NCBI GenBank assembly: GCA_034420695.1 | Contig: DAOULB010000006.1 | Coordinates: 62,001 to 126,000 of the forward strand | Origin: Io17-Chloro-G2 sp034420695 | GTDB taxonomy: Bacteria; Chloroflexota; Dehalococcoidia; Lucifugimonadales; UBA3495 | Direction: 5' to 3' | Length of the DNA stretch: 64,000 nucleotides | Shown here: one piece after another, positions 1-8,268 of the stretch | Numbering within the stretch: the first letter of the stretch is position 1 | Layout: each line of letters opens with the position of its first letter | Notes under the pieces: generated by a model | Databases searched by the model: none | What the model saw: the letters and a program-made list of their open reading frames with translations, nothing else | What the model was told of the DNA's origin: nothing | Position numbers and translations under genes: made by a program

Positions 1-32
1 CACCGGCGCCACGGTTCCGCTGGGGGCCTCCC

Positions 33-1394
33 CTATACCCTGGTAAGGCGCAGGACCTCGGGCATCTCTTCCATGGTCTCCAGCTTCCACAAGCGGTCCA
101 ACAGGGCGTTGATCCGGTTGTCGGGAAGCAGTCCCGCGCATTGGCGCCGGAACTTGTTGCTTACCTCGGCGTCGGTCAGTGGGTCCTTGTAGTGACCCTT
201 GTGGTATTCCACTTCCGAAGAAAAACGCTCACCCGAGGCCATCGCTACCTCCACCCGGCATAGCATCGCCTCCGGCGCCCTGCGGTTGGCTTCGTCCCAG
301 GGCCTGACCTTGACCTTGGCGACCAGTTCCAACAGATCTTCGTCTTCCAAGCACGTCTGGTCGAAGTGCTGCTGCTCCACCGCTCCGTGGGTCAGCGCCA
401 CACCCACCGTATAGGGCATAGAGTGGTCTGCCGTCTCCCGGTTTGCCGGGCGCCACTTTTCCGGGTCGCCGGCCATAATGTTGACGGCTTGGTCCAAGGT
501 CTCTACGGTCACCTCGGAGATGTCCTTCACGTCGCCCACCCTCGCCCGTACCTCCAACGCCGCTTGCACCACCGTCTGCGAGTACTGGCCCAAGGGATAC
601 CGCTTGATGCTGCATTCCATAATTTTGAAAGGATATCCCTGGCCCCCGAAGGTTTCCAGTTCGAAGTCCGCTCCGCTCACCGCTTTGAAGTAGCCCCCCG
701 CCCCCTCGAAGACCGGCGATGGGCCGGTCAACCCCCGGCGGGCCAGCATGGCGGCAAACACCGCATTGCGGCTGGCGTTGGCATAGGCGCACCCCTTCCA
801 CATGGAAACGTCGCCGATTCGGGTCTGGTACAGGGCCATGTTGGATGCCGTAGCCATATTTACCGCCTGGCAGGTCTGCTGTTCGGAAAGGCCCAGGGCC
901 TTGGCCGCCCCCACCGTGCTGGCGATGCAGCCCACCGACACGTGGTCGAAGCCCCGGGGCTTGAGGTCCACCGTGTCGCAGATGCGGCAGAAGACCTCGT
1001 AGGCGGCTACCGTGGACGCTATGAGGCGCTGGCCTCCTGCCCGGGCCACTTCCGTGGCCGCCAGGGTGGCCGCAATGCTGTCGCTGGGGTGGCCCGACTC
1101 CTTGCTGGTGTACCCGTCGTTGAAGTCCAAGTACCGGATCATCACCCCGTTGGCAAAGGCGGCCATGTCCGGGCTGGTGGTCAGGCCGCTGCCCAGGACC
1201 GTGGCCGGCTGGGTGCTCGTCACGGTCGCCGATATATCCCGGGCCAGCTTGCAGGGCTCCCCGGAATAGCCCCCGAAGGCGCATCCCAGCGAGTCTATGA
1301 TCATCCGCTTGGCTTGGTGCACTACCTCTTCCGGAATGTCCTGGTAGCGCAGGTTTTCTGAAAACGAACTTAATCGCTCGGCAATGGTAGCCAT
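33..1394 (-). CDS. MmgE/PrpD family protein
   Basis: This 453-residue protein has the usual length of the MmgE/PrpD family, whose best-known members are 2-methylcitrate dehydratase and cis-aconitate decarboxylase. The N-terminal all-helical domain shows the family segment IDSLGCAFGG near residues 33-42. The HSMPY segment typical of the lid/active-site region lies around residue 340. The start is an ATG with GAGGA about 7 nt upstream. The substrate cannot be read from sequence, because the family also contains many uncharacterised dehydratases/isomerases of environmental bacteria. No methylcitrate synthase or lyase lies nearby, so a propionate pathway role is not supported by context. The neighbour on the same strand is a flavin monooxygenase, which suggests a catabolic role. 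Confidence 0.88.
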   Translation of the reverse strand: MATIAERLSSFSENLRYQDIPEEVVHQAKRMIIDSLGCAFGGYSGEPCKLARDISATVTSTQPATVLGSGLTTSPDMAAFANGVMIRYLDFNDGYTSKESGHPSDSIAATLAATEVARAGGQRLIASTVAAYEVFCRICDTVDLKPRGFDHVSVGCIASTVGAAKALGLSEQQTCQAVNMATASNMALYQTRIGDVSMWKGCAYANASRNAVFAAMLARRGLTGPSPVFEGAGGYFKAVSGADFELETFGGQGYPFKIMECSIKRYPLGQYSQTVVQAALEVRARVGDVKDISEVTVETLDQAVNIMAGDPEKWRPANRETADHSMPYTVGVALTHGAVEQQHFDQTCLEDEDLLELVAKVKVRPWDEANRRAPEAMLCRVEVAMASGERFSSEVEYHKGHYKDPLTDAEVSNKFRRQCAGLLPDNRINALLDRLWKLETMEEMPEVLRLTRV

Positions 1395-1576
1395 TGGTAG
1401 TCCTCAACCAGGCAGCCCAAGCGGGAACGGCGCATTGTTGGAATAACCGCCGCAACCCGGCGGGCCGGGAGTGGGGCAGGCAGTGATTGCTCCAAGGGTT
1501 CCCCGGCAGGGAGGGTTCCTCGGCAGGGAGCGGTCCCCGCCGGTTGAACTCCAACCAAAGAATCTAGGTAAACAAC

Positions 1577-2617
1577 CTAGGTAAAGTGGGGCATCACCTC
1601 TTCGGCAAACAGCTTCATGGAGCGCAGCACGTTGCTTTGCTTCATGCCGCCGAATGAGAAGTTACACAGAAAATAGTCGATGCCCTGTTCTTGCACTTCC
1701 TTGATTTTGGCTATGCACTGCTCCGGCGAACCGATGAACGCCCTTTTCTGGAACAGTTGCTCGTACTCCGGAGGTCTTTCGGTGCGGGCTTTCCGCCAGT
1801 CGTCCAAGCTGTGATAGACCTCGCTGCCAACGTCGAAAGTGCGCCGGAACTGGTTCATGTCCATGGTCCAGTTCAGGGCCTCCTCCGAGTCCCGGCGGGC
1901 CTGTTCCTCCGTTTCCGCCACGTAGAAATACCTGGCGAAGGGAATCGCCGACATGGGCACGTTGTGACCCGCATCCTGCGATGCCGCCACGAACCGGTGG
2001 CACAGGTCGAAGGCGTCCCCGGTGTCCAGCACCACCCCCAACAGCAGGGGGTGGCCGGTGGAGACCACGTATTCCAGGGTGGCGGGAGTCCGGGTGGCGG
2101 CGATGTAAATCGGCGGGTGAGGTTCCTGCAACGGCATCGGCACCAAGTTGGTCTCTTCCAAGTCGAAATAATCGCCGTGGAAGGAAAAACCGGGAGTTGT
2201 CCAGAGCCCCTCTACTATGCTGATGGTCTCCTGGAAACGCCCCTGGCTTTCCTCCCGGTCGATGCTGTAGCCCCGGTACTCGTAGCCCGATGCCCCCCGG
2301 CCGAACCCGGCGTCGAACCGCCCGCCGCTGAGCACGTCCAGCGTGGCGGCCTCTTCCGCCAGCCTGATGGGATGGTGCAGCGGCGGCACCAGCACTGCCG
2401 TCCCCAGCCGTATTGTCTTGGTCTTGGCCGCTATGTTGGAGGCGAACACCAAGGAAGATGAACCCAGCCCGTAGCGGGAGAAGTGGTGCTCCGCCAGCCA
2501 GGCGCCGCAGAAACCCAACTCCTCCCCGGCAATGACCTCTTCCGTCGTCTGCTCCAGCACCTGTTTTGGCTCCACTCCCTCCGGCCAGGGGATGTGGGTG
2601 AAGAGTCCAAATTTCAT
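1577..2617 (-). CDS. LLM-class flavin-dependent oxidoreductase (bacterial luciferase-like)
   Basis: A 346-residue luciferase-like monooxygenase, a TIM-barrel enzyme that uses reduced flavin and oxygen. The start is the ATG at 2617, preceded by AGAAGGAAA; the frame stays open seven codons further upstream without a better site. The N-terminus MKFGLFTHIPW, the AEHHF motif near residue 45, the LSGGRFDAGFGRG segment near residue 105 and the conserved HPPIYIA segment near residue 175 are all family landmarks. It is clearly distinct from the four tandem paralogs at 41.4-46.6 kb. The MmgE/PrpD gene lies 182 bp downstream on the same strand. The substrate is unknown. Confidence 0.9.
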   Translation of the reverse strand: MKFGLFTHIPWPEGVEPKQVLEQTTEEVIAGEELGFCGAWLAEHHFSRYGLGSSSLVFASNIAAKTKTIRLGTAVLVPPLHHPIRLAEEAATLDVLSGGRFDAGFGRGASGYEYRGYSIDREESQGRFQETISIVEGLWTTPGFSFHGDYFDLEETNLVPMPLQEPHPPIYIAATRTPATLEYVVSTGHPLLLGVVLDTGDAFDLCHRFVAASQDAGHNVPMSAIPFARYFYVAETEEQARRDSEEALNWTMDMNQFRRTFDVGSEVYHSLDDWRKARTERPPEYEQLFQKRAFIGSPEQCIAKIKEVQEQGIDYFLCNFSFGGMKQSNVLRSMKLFAEEVMPHFT

Positions 2618-2809
2618 GGAATTTCCTTCTCGCGGCACCGGCTCATACTTTGATGGGTCCTGCTTCAGCCGCTATTGGGACCCCAAACTAGCCAAGGAAC
2701 ATTATTCCATATAAGCCAGTTACCCGCTACCGCAATTCCCCTGGGGTATGTGTTCACATTTGGTGAGGCAGGTGCCCGTTCAGGACAAGAATGCCTCCTC
2801 ACATGTAGT

Positions 2810-2828
2810 GGCGGGTTTCAAACCCGCC
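2810..2828. repeat. Intergenic perfect palindrome
   Basis: Two 9-base arms (GGCGGGTTT and AAACCCGCC) flank a single C. It lies in the roughly 470-bp gap between the divergent monooxygenase and holA genes, where I see no gene. The arms could form a hairpin in transcripts of either strand, but no T-run follows, so this looks like a dispersed intergenic palindrome and not a terminator. Confidence 0.55.
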
Positions 2829-3087
2829 CTAGCGTCCCCTGCCGTGGATGCTTCTTTCCGAGAGGACCTCACGAAGACTGTTCAGTTATCCCCTGGCGCC
2901 GCCCGGAGTCTCCTCGCTGCTACAGACCCCGTGGCTGCTGCGCAAAACGACAAGGTTCCTCACGCACTGGCGTTTGAGTTTGCTTCTGCAACATCACTTA
3001 TAATCCCCGGCAAGGCTCGGTGCTATAATTCCGGTGGCCCGTTCCTCTGCCCCGTCAGCCACGGGCGCCTTCAAATACCCCCATCCG

Positions 3088-4149
3088 GTGAGTGACGCCT
3101 TGCCTGCCCACGTGCTCTGCGGCGACAGCTTCCTGGTGGCCCGGGAACTGCGAAAGCTGGAATCCGAAGCCGGAGGCGATGCCCTCCGGAGCGGCAATCT
3201 CCACAAGCTGTCCGGCGACGGCCTCACCTTGGCCGAGATCGTCGAATGTTGTGCCGCCGCTCCCTTCCTCCATGACGTCCGCATGGTTCTGGTGGAGGGA
3301 CTTTTGGGCGCCGCCGAAGGCCGGGCGTCGGGCCGCCGGGGCAGGCGTCCAGCCGCCCAGAGGCGCAATTCCCCCCAGTCCGGGGATCGGGCCCAGCCGT
3401 CCTCCCGCTCTGCCGACCCTTGGGATGGACTGGGCCAGGCCGTCTCCGCCATCCCGCCGACCACCCTCCTGGTATTCGTCGATGGGCCGGTTTCCGAAAG
3501 CAACCAACTCCTCCAGTCCCTGAAGCCAGTGGCCCAAGTACACAACCTCCAGGCCCCCGCGGGAGAGGCCCTGGCCCGGTGGGTTAAGACGGCCGCCGAA
3601 GAAAAAGGCGCGGCCATCGGCCCCGCGGCCATCGCCGTCCTGACCAACCTGATAGGCAACGACCTGTGGGCCCTGGACCAAGAACTGGAGAAGCTTTCAC
3701 TCTACTGCTGGGGCCGGCCCATAGAGGAGGCTGATATCTCGTCCATGGTGTCCCAAGCCAAGGAAGCCAGCATCTTCGCCGCCGTCGACGCAATGGTAGA
3801 AGGACGCCAAGGTCAGGCCCATCAGCTTCTGCAGCAATTGCGCCAGGACGGCCGCGACGCTTCCTACATCATTGCAATGCTGGAACGCCAACTGCGCCTG
3901 TTGGCTTTGGCCAAGGATGCCCTGGACCGCAAGATAGACCAGCGCAGCGCGGGGCAAATCCTGGGCACCTCTTCCCAGTTCGTCATACGCAAGACCATGG
4001 CCCAAGCCCGGAACCACTCTTGGGACGATATAAAGTGGCGCTACCGGAGGCTGCTGGAGGCCGACCTTTCCATCAAGCAGGGACGCGTCGAGCCCGACGT
4101 GGCCTTGGAGATGCTGGTCGCGGACCAGTCATCCCTGGCCCGAAACTAG
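3088..4149 (+). CDS. holA: DNA polymerase III subunit delta
   Basis: The protein matches HolA, the clamp-loader subunit that opens the beta sliding clamp. It has the N-terminal nucleotide-fold start HVLCGDSFLVARELRKLE, the mid-protein TTLLVFVDGPV segment, and the C-terminal helical domain with LLQQLRQDGRDASYIIAMLERQLRLL. I chose the GTG at 3088 because HolA proteins normally begin a few residues before this GxDxFL segment; an ATG at 3034 would add 18 residues. The product is about 353 residues, normal for the family. An insert of about 40 residues rich in Arg, Pro and Gly follows the first beta-alpha unit (near residues 75-115) and is not typical. Confidence 0.85.
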   Translation: MSDALPAHVLCGDSFLVARELRKLESEAGGDALRSGNLHKLSGDGLTLAEIVECCAAAPFLHDVRMVLVEGLLGAAEGRASGRRGRRPAAQRRNSPQSGDRAQPSSRSADPWDGLGQAVSAIPPTTLLVFVDGPVSESNQLLQSLKPVAQVHNLQAPAGEALARWVKTAAEEKGAAIGPAAIAVLTNLIGNDLWALDQELEKLSLYCWGRPIEEADISSMVSQAKEASIFAAVDAMVEGRQGQAHQLLQQLRQDGRDASYIIAMLERQLRLLALAKDALDRKIDQRSAGQILGTSSQFVIRKTMAQARNHSWDDIKWRYRRLLEADLSIKQGRVEPDVALEMLVADQSSLARN

Positions 4150-4205
4150 CCGGTCGTTGGAAATTAGCCGTCCATCAGCTTGTATTGATGTGACAAAGAG
4201 GCCAA

Positions 4206-4260
4206 CCACAAGGGTTGCCCCTAACGATGTCGGACATCCCTGTAGGGGCGTCCCTTGTGG
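4206..4260. repeat. 55-bp intergenic inverted repeat
   Basis: Two 18-base arms, 4206-4223 and 4243-4260, are inverted copies with two mismatches (CCACAAGGG...GCCCCTA against TAGGGGC...CCCTTGTGG). They enclose a 19-base loop. The element lies between convergent holA and the ABC ATPase gene. It resembles the dispersed palindromes found between genes in Chloroflexota, but copy number in the genome cannot be judged from one window. It could also act as a weak bidirectional terminator. Confidence 0.6.
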
Positions 4261-4294
4261 GCGCCCTTGTCACCGCCGCCCCCCAACCCTGCCC

Positions 4295-5278
4295 TCAGGC
4301 CGCTTCCGGTTCCGCCATGGGGTTGTAACAGGCGACCAAGTGACCGGGGCTCACCTCGGCCATTTCCGGCATCGGTTCGACCCGGCAGCGGTTCAAGGCT
4401 TTGTTGCAACGGGGCATGAAGGGGCATTCGGGCGTAAGGTTGACCATGTCCGGGGGTGCGCCGGGGAGCGGCTGCAAGCCCTTGTCCACTCGGTCCAAAC
4501 GCGGCAAAGACTGCAGCAATGACCAAGTGTAGGGGTGCCTGGGCTCCTTGAACATGGGGACCACTTCTGACGATTCCACCATGCTCCCGGCATAGATTAC
4601 TCCCACGTTGCGGGCCATGTGGGCCACCACCCCCATGTCGTGGGTAATCAGCAGGGTCGACGCGTGCTGTTCCACGCAGAGCCGCTTCAGCCGTTCCAGG
4701 ATTTCCGCCTGCAGGGTCACGTCCAAGCCGCTTGTCGGTTCGTCGGCAATCAGCAGCTTGGGACTTAGCACCAAGGCTATGGCCAGCATGATGCGCTGGC
4801 ACATCCCCCCGCTCAGGCTGAAGGGGTACGACCCCATGATTCGCCTGGGGTCGGGCAGCCCCATTTCTCTCAGTATGTCCTGGGCCATCTGGTTGGCGGT
4901 GCGGGCCGACACGTCAACGTGGGCTAGGATGACCTCCTCAAGCTGGGGGCCAACCAAGTGCACCGGATTCAGGGCGGACTGGGCGTCCTGGAACACCATG
5001 GATATCTCGTTGCCCCGGATTTCCCTCAAGTAATCGGGGCTTGCCGTGAGCAGGTCCACCCCGTTGAAAAAGATGCTTCCCCGGGTGACCTTGGCCGATT
5101 GAGGCAGCAGGCCCATTATTGCCAAGGCCAAGGTGCTCTTCCCCGACCCGCTCTCTCCCACCAAGCAGAAGACTTCCTCCTCCTGCTGCACCAAGCTGAC
5201 GCCGTTCAGCGCCTTGACCTTGTCCTGCTCGGTGGCGTATTCGACGTAGAGGTCTTGAATTCTCAGGGCTTCGGCCAA
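4295..5278 (-). CDS. Oligopeptide-type ABC transporter ATP-binding protein (DppD/OppD-like)
   Basis: A 327-residue ABC ATPase. The Walker A motif GESGSGKST lies near residues 39-47, the signature LSGGMCQR near 150 and the Walker B segment LLIADEPTSGLD near 170. The C-terminus carries the oligo_HPY extension (HPYTWSLLQSLP, then CPFMPRC and CRVEPMPEM), which is specific to the DppD/OppD/GsiA group importing peptides or nickel. The start is TTG, 3 nt after the stop of the upstream PHP gene, so the two are probably translationally coupled. No permease or binding-protein gene lies in the window, so the partner subunits must be encoded elsewhere or the gene is an orphan. Confidence 0.9.
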   Translation of the reverse strand: MAEALRIQDLYVEYATEQDKVKALNGVSLVQQEEEVFCLVGESGSGKSTLALAIMGLLPQSAKVTRGSIFFNGVDLLTASPDYLREIRGNEISMVFQDAQSALNPVHLVGPQLEEVILAHVDVSARTANQMAQDILREMGLPDPRRIMGSYPFSLSGGMCQRIMLAIALVLSPKLLIADEPTSGLDVTLQAEILERLKRLCVEQHASTLLITHDMGVVAHMARNVGVIYAGSMVESSEVVPMFKEPRHPYTWSLLQSLPRLDRVDKGLQPLPGAPPDMVNLTPECPFMPRCNKALNRCRVEPMPEMAEVSPGHLVACYNPMAEPEAA

Positions 5279-5281
5279 TGC

Positions 5282-5956
5282 TCAACCCTTTGTCGGGGCA
5301 GGAGTTTCCCGGAGTCCGTTCTTGAGGTCCTGGGGTTCGAACCTTCCAGCCTTTAGCTCCTCGATCAACCCCGCCGAGTCGTGAATCTTCCGGTGAAAAT
5401 TTGTTGCTGCCGTCCCAACCTGTTCCGGGCGGTGGGCGTCGCTTGCCGCCACTACCTTGGCTCCCAAGCGGTCGCTGAGCTCGCGGGAGAAGCTGTTTTG
5501 CACCGGCGTCGCCCGTCCGTTCAGGCCTTCCACCGCAACGCACATCTGGAACAGGCTATCCCGGCTCGCCGCCTCCAGCATCTCCTCCCGGGCTTCGGGA
5601 ATGTGGCCTGGGTCCTCCAGGAAGCGCCTCCGGTGCGGGTGGGCGGCTATCATCACTCCGCCCCGCTGCTCCACCTTCCGGTGCAGGAAGTCGGGCTTGT
5701 GCAACCCGAATACGTAGCCCTCCAGTCCGAACACCAAGATGTGTCCCAAGTCGGTGTTGATTTCCGACCCTGCCAGCACTAGGAACTGGTGCTTTCGGGA
5801 AAGGTCCCGGAGTTGTTCATCGGACCAGAAACGGTCGTGGTCCGTCAGGCAGATGCCCTCCAGCCCCTGGGACTTGGCCGACTCAATCAGGCAATCCACG
5901 TCCATGAAAGCGTCGTCGGACTGGGGATAGGAATGGGTATGCAGGTCAATCAACAA
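5282..5956 (-). CDS. PHP-domain metal-dependent phosphoesterase
   Basis: A 224-residue PHP protein. DLHTHSYPQSDD at residues 4-15, LTDHDRF near 37-43, and downstream AAHPHR and SDAHRPEQ are the four metal-binding motifs of the PHP fold. This fold catalyses phosphoester hydrolysis using two or three divalent metals. The start is TTG, with a second TTG codon next. It is not a polymerase-associated PHP because no polymerase domain follows. It is co-oriented and nearly contiguous with the ABC ATPase downstream. The substrate is unknown; nucleoside 3',5'-bisphosphate and histidinol-phosphate hydrolases are known relatives of similar size. Confidence 0.82.
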   Translation of the reverse strand: MLIDLHTHSYPQSDDAFMDVDCLIESAKSQGLEGICLTDHDRFWSDEQLRDLSRKHQFLVLAGSEINTDLGHILVFGLEGYVFGLHKPDFLHRKVEQRGGVMIAAHPHRRRFLEDPGHIPEAREEMLEAASRDSLFQMCVAVEGLNGRATPVQNSFSRELSDRLGAKVVAASDAHRPEQVGTAATNFHRKIHDSAGLIEELKAGRFEPQDLKNGLRETPAPTKG

Positions 5957-6069
5957 GGGGAATCAAAAAAAGGCCCGCGGCTCAGGCAGGCCCATATCAT
6001 AGCAAAGCCCCACCCACGGCGAAAGGCCCGCCTCGTAATTGGGCGGCTGGGCCGGTGGTTTCCGCCCCC

Positions 6070-8235
6070 TCAGGCGGAAACCACCAGCCCCTCGTCTTCC
6101 AGCTCTTCTATCAACTGGGCCGCCCGGCTGCGACCCACCTTCAGCCGCCTTTCCAAGTACGAAGACGACATGTGAGGGTTCCGCATCGCCAAGTCCCGGG
6201 CTTGGTCCATCAACCCGCCGTCCTCGCTCTCCTCGTCATCCTCCTCCGGATGAATCTTGAACTCGGGCAGCGGCGGGCCTTCCTGGTTCTTCCAGAACTC
6301 CACCAGCTTCTCGATTTCTTCGTCGTAGACCAGCGTCCCCTGCACCCGCCGGGGCTTGGGCGAGTCGTTGTTGAGCAGCAGCATGTCGCCCTTGCCCAGC
6401 AGCTTTTCCGCCCCCACCGTGTCCAGTATGACCCGCGAGTCCACCTGGGAGGCCACCGCAAAAGCCACCCTGGGAGCGATGTTGGCCTTCAGGAGGCCCG
6501 TCACCACGGCAACCGATGGACGCTGGGTGGCCAGCACCAAGTGTATCCCGGCGGCCCGCCCCAGCTGGGCCAGCCGCACCAAGCTCTGCTCCACCTCGAA
6601 TCCGCCCACCATCATCAGGTCGGCAAGCTCGTCGACGAACAGCACGAACCAAGGCATGCGTTCCTTGGACTTTGCGTTGTATCCGGCTATGTTGCGGACT
6701 CCAATCTCCTGGAAAGCGTCGAATCGCCGGTTCATCTCCCGGATCAGGGCCTGCAACGCCTCCGCTACCTCGTCGGCGTCCACTATCACCGGGGTCACCA
6801 AGTGGGGAACGCCGTTGAAGGGGGTAAGTTCAACCCGCTTGGGGTCCACCATCATCAACTGGAGCTGGTCGGGAGGCCTGGTCAACAGCAGCGAGGCCAC
6901 CACCGAATTTATGCACACGCTTTTTCCGCTGCCCGTGGAACCGGCTATCAGCAAGTGAGGGAGGGTTCCCAGGTCCATCGCCACCGGCTCGCCGGAAGTG
7001 TCCTGCCCCAAGGCGATGGGCAGGCTTCCGCTCTTGGCCGCCTTGGTGAATGGCGCGCTTTCCATCACCTCCCGCAGCATCACCCTGCTGGGAGTCGGGC
7101 TGGGCACCTCAATCCCTACCAAGGCATCCCCCGACACCGGCTCGATCCGCAGGTAAGGTGTGCTTAACGCCAAGGCCAAGTCCTTCTCCCTGGCGATGAT
7201 GTTCTGCACCCTCACCCGGCTGCTCTCGCCTTCGCCATCCTTGCCGTCCTTGGCGGCGCCCCGGCTGCCTCCCTTCTTGGCGGTCCAGCCCGGCGCCAGC
7301 CCGAACCGGACGATTCTTGGACCGGCCTTTATGTCCTTGACGTCGACGTTGACGTTGTGTTCGGCCAAGGTGCGTTCCACCAGCTTCGCCATTGCCTCCA
7401 GCGGCGCCCCCGCCTCCTCTCGCCCTTCGGGCGGGGCCAGCATCTCGATGGAGGGAAGCGACCACTTGGAGACCTGCTTCCGGCCCCCTGGTGCGCCCGG
7501 AGTTGCTCCATTCGTTGAAGCAGCTTCCGGTTCATCATCCCAAGATGCTTGGAATCCGTTGTACCCGTAGTCTTTCCCTTCCGGCTCCGGGGACGCCGGA
7601 CTCTTCTGGCCGCCGTCCTTGGGGGAACGCCCGGTAACCGCCCTCACTCCCGAAAGGGCCGTCGAGCAGGACCTTCTGGTTACACGGCCAACCCAAGCCG
7701 CGCCCCGGTAAAAGTGGGCCCAAGCCTTGGCCAAGTACGTCCAGGACTTGGTGAGGGACAGCCAGTAGTACACTCCCGCACGTTTCGGGAAGAGGGCCAA
7801 GGGTGCGATGACGGCAATCGCCGCAACTTTGAGGATGCCCAGCAGCAGGGGTTCCCCGCCCAAGTAGGCGCCCCACTTTCCTCCGTAACCGACTTGGAAT
7901 AGCAGTCCGAAATCGGCCCGGAAAAAGGACAGGATTCCGATGGCCGCTGCCGCCGCCGCCGCTCCCATCCCCCACCATCGCCAGTGTTGGGCCGCCAGCG
8001 CAGGGCGAAAGCGCAGGGCGAGCCCCAAGGAACCGGCCCACAGGACTATCGGGACCCAGCCGAAAGCCAAGCTGCTCGTCGCCCACTCCCTGGCGGGCGA
8101 GTAGAGCCAGACCGTCAGGCCAACTCCGGCCAGAACGGCCAGCGTCAGCAGGTCGGCCGCTACGAGGATTTTATTTCTGGAAACTTGGGGACTCTTTGAG
8201 ATTGACTTGCTGCTGTCCATCCGGTCACCGGTCAT
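6070..8235 (-). CDS. ftsK: DNA translocase FtsK/SpoIIIE
   Basis: This motor protein moves DNA at the division septum. The N-terminal 200 residues contain about four hydrophobic membrane segments. A charged linker and the alpha domain follow, then the RecA-like motor with Walker A GSTGSGKSV near residue 430 and FVLFVDELADLM as Walker B. The C-terminal winged-helix gamma domain (YLERRLKVGRSRAAQLIEELE) reads KOPS-type sites. At about 721 residues it is a short Gram-positive-type FtsK. Start choice is uncertain: ATG codons at 8235 and 8220 and a TTG at 8247 all lack a strong ribosome site. RNase J ends 33 nt upstream on the same strand, as expected for an operon. Confidence 0.9.
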   Translation of the reverse strand: MTGDRMDSSKSISKSPQVSRNKILVAADLLTLAVLAGVGLTVWLYSPAREWATSSLAFGWVPIVLWAGSLGLALRFRPALAAQHWRWWGMGAAAAAAAIGILSFFRADFGLLFQVGYGGKWGAYLGGEPLLLGILKVAAIAVIAPLALFPKRAGVYYWLSLTKSWTYLAKAWAHFYRGAAWVGRVTRRSCSTALSGVRAVTGRSPKDGGQKSPASPEPEGKDYGYNGFQASWDDEPEAASTNGATPGAPGGRKQVSKWSLPSIEMLAPPEGREEAGAPLEAMAKLVERTLAEHNVNVDVKDIKAGPRIVRFGLAPGWTAKKGGSRGAAKDGKDGEGESSRVRVQNIIAREKDLALALSTPYLRIEPVSGDALVGIEVPSPTPSRVMLREVMESAPFTKAAKSGSLPIALGQDTSGEPVAMDLGTLPHLLIAGSTGSGKSVCINSVVASLLLTRPPDQLQLMMVDPKRVELTPFNGVPHLVTPVIVDADEVAEALQALIREMNRRFDAFQEIGVRNIAGYNAKSKERMPWFVLFVDELADLMMVGGFEVEQSLVRLAQLGRAAGIHLVLATQRPSVAVVTGLLKANIAPRVAFAVASQVDSRVILDTVGAEKLLGKGDMLLLNNDSPKPRRVQGTLVYDEEIEKLVEFWKNQEGPPLPEFKIHPEEDDEESEDGGLMDQARDLAMRNPHMSSSYLERRLKVGRSRAAQLIEELEDEGLVVSA

Positions 8236-8268
8236 TACGTACTGCAATGCCGGCGGGACAGCTTGTCG

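Noticed and set aside
229..1554. Long minus-strand frame overlapping the MmgE/PrpD gene
   Set aside because: It is Gly/Arg/Pro-rich and mirrors the third-position GC bias of the real gene.
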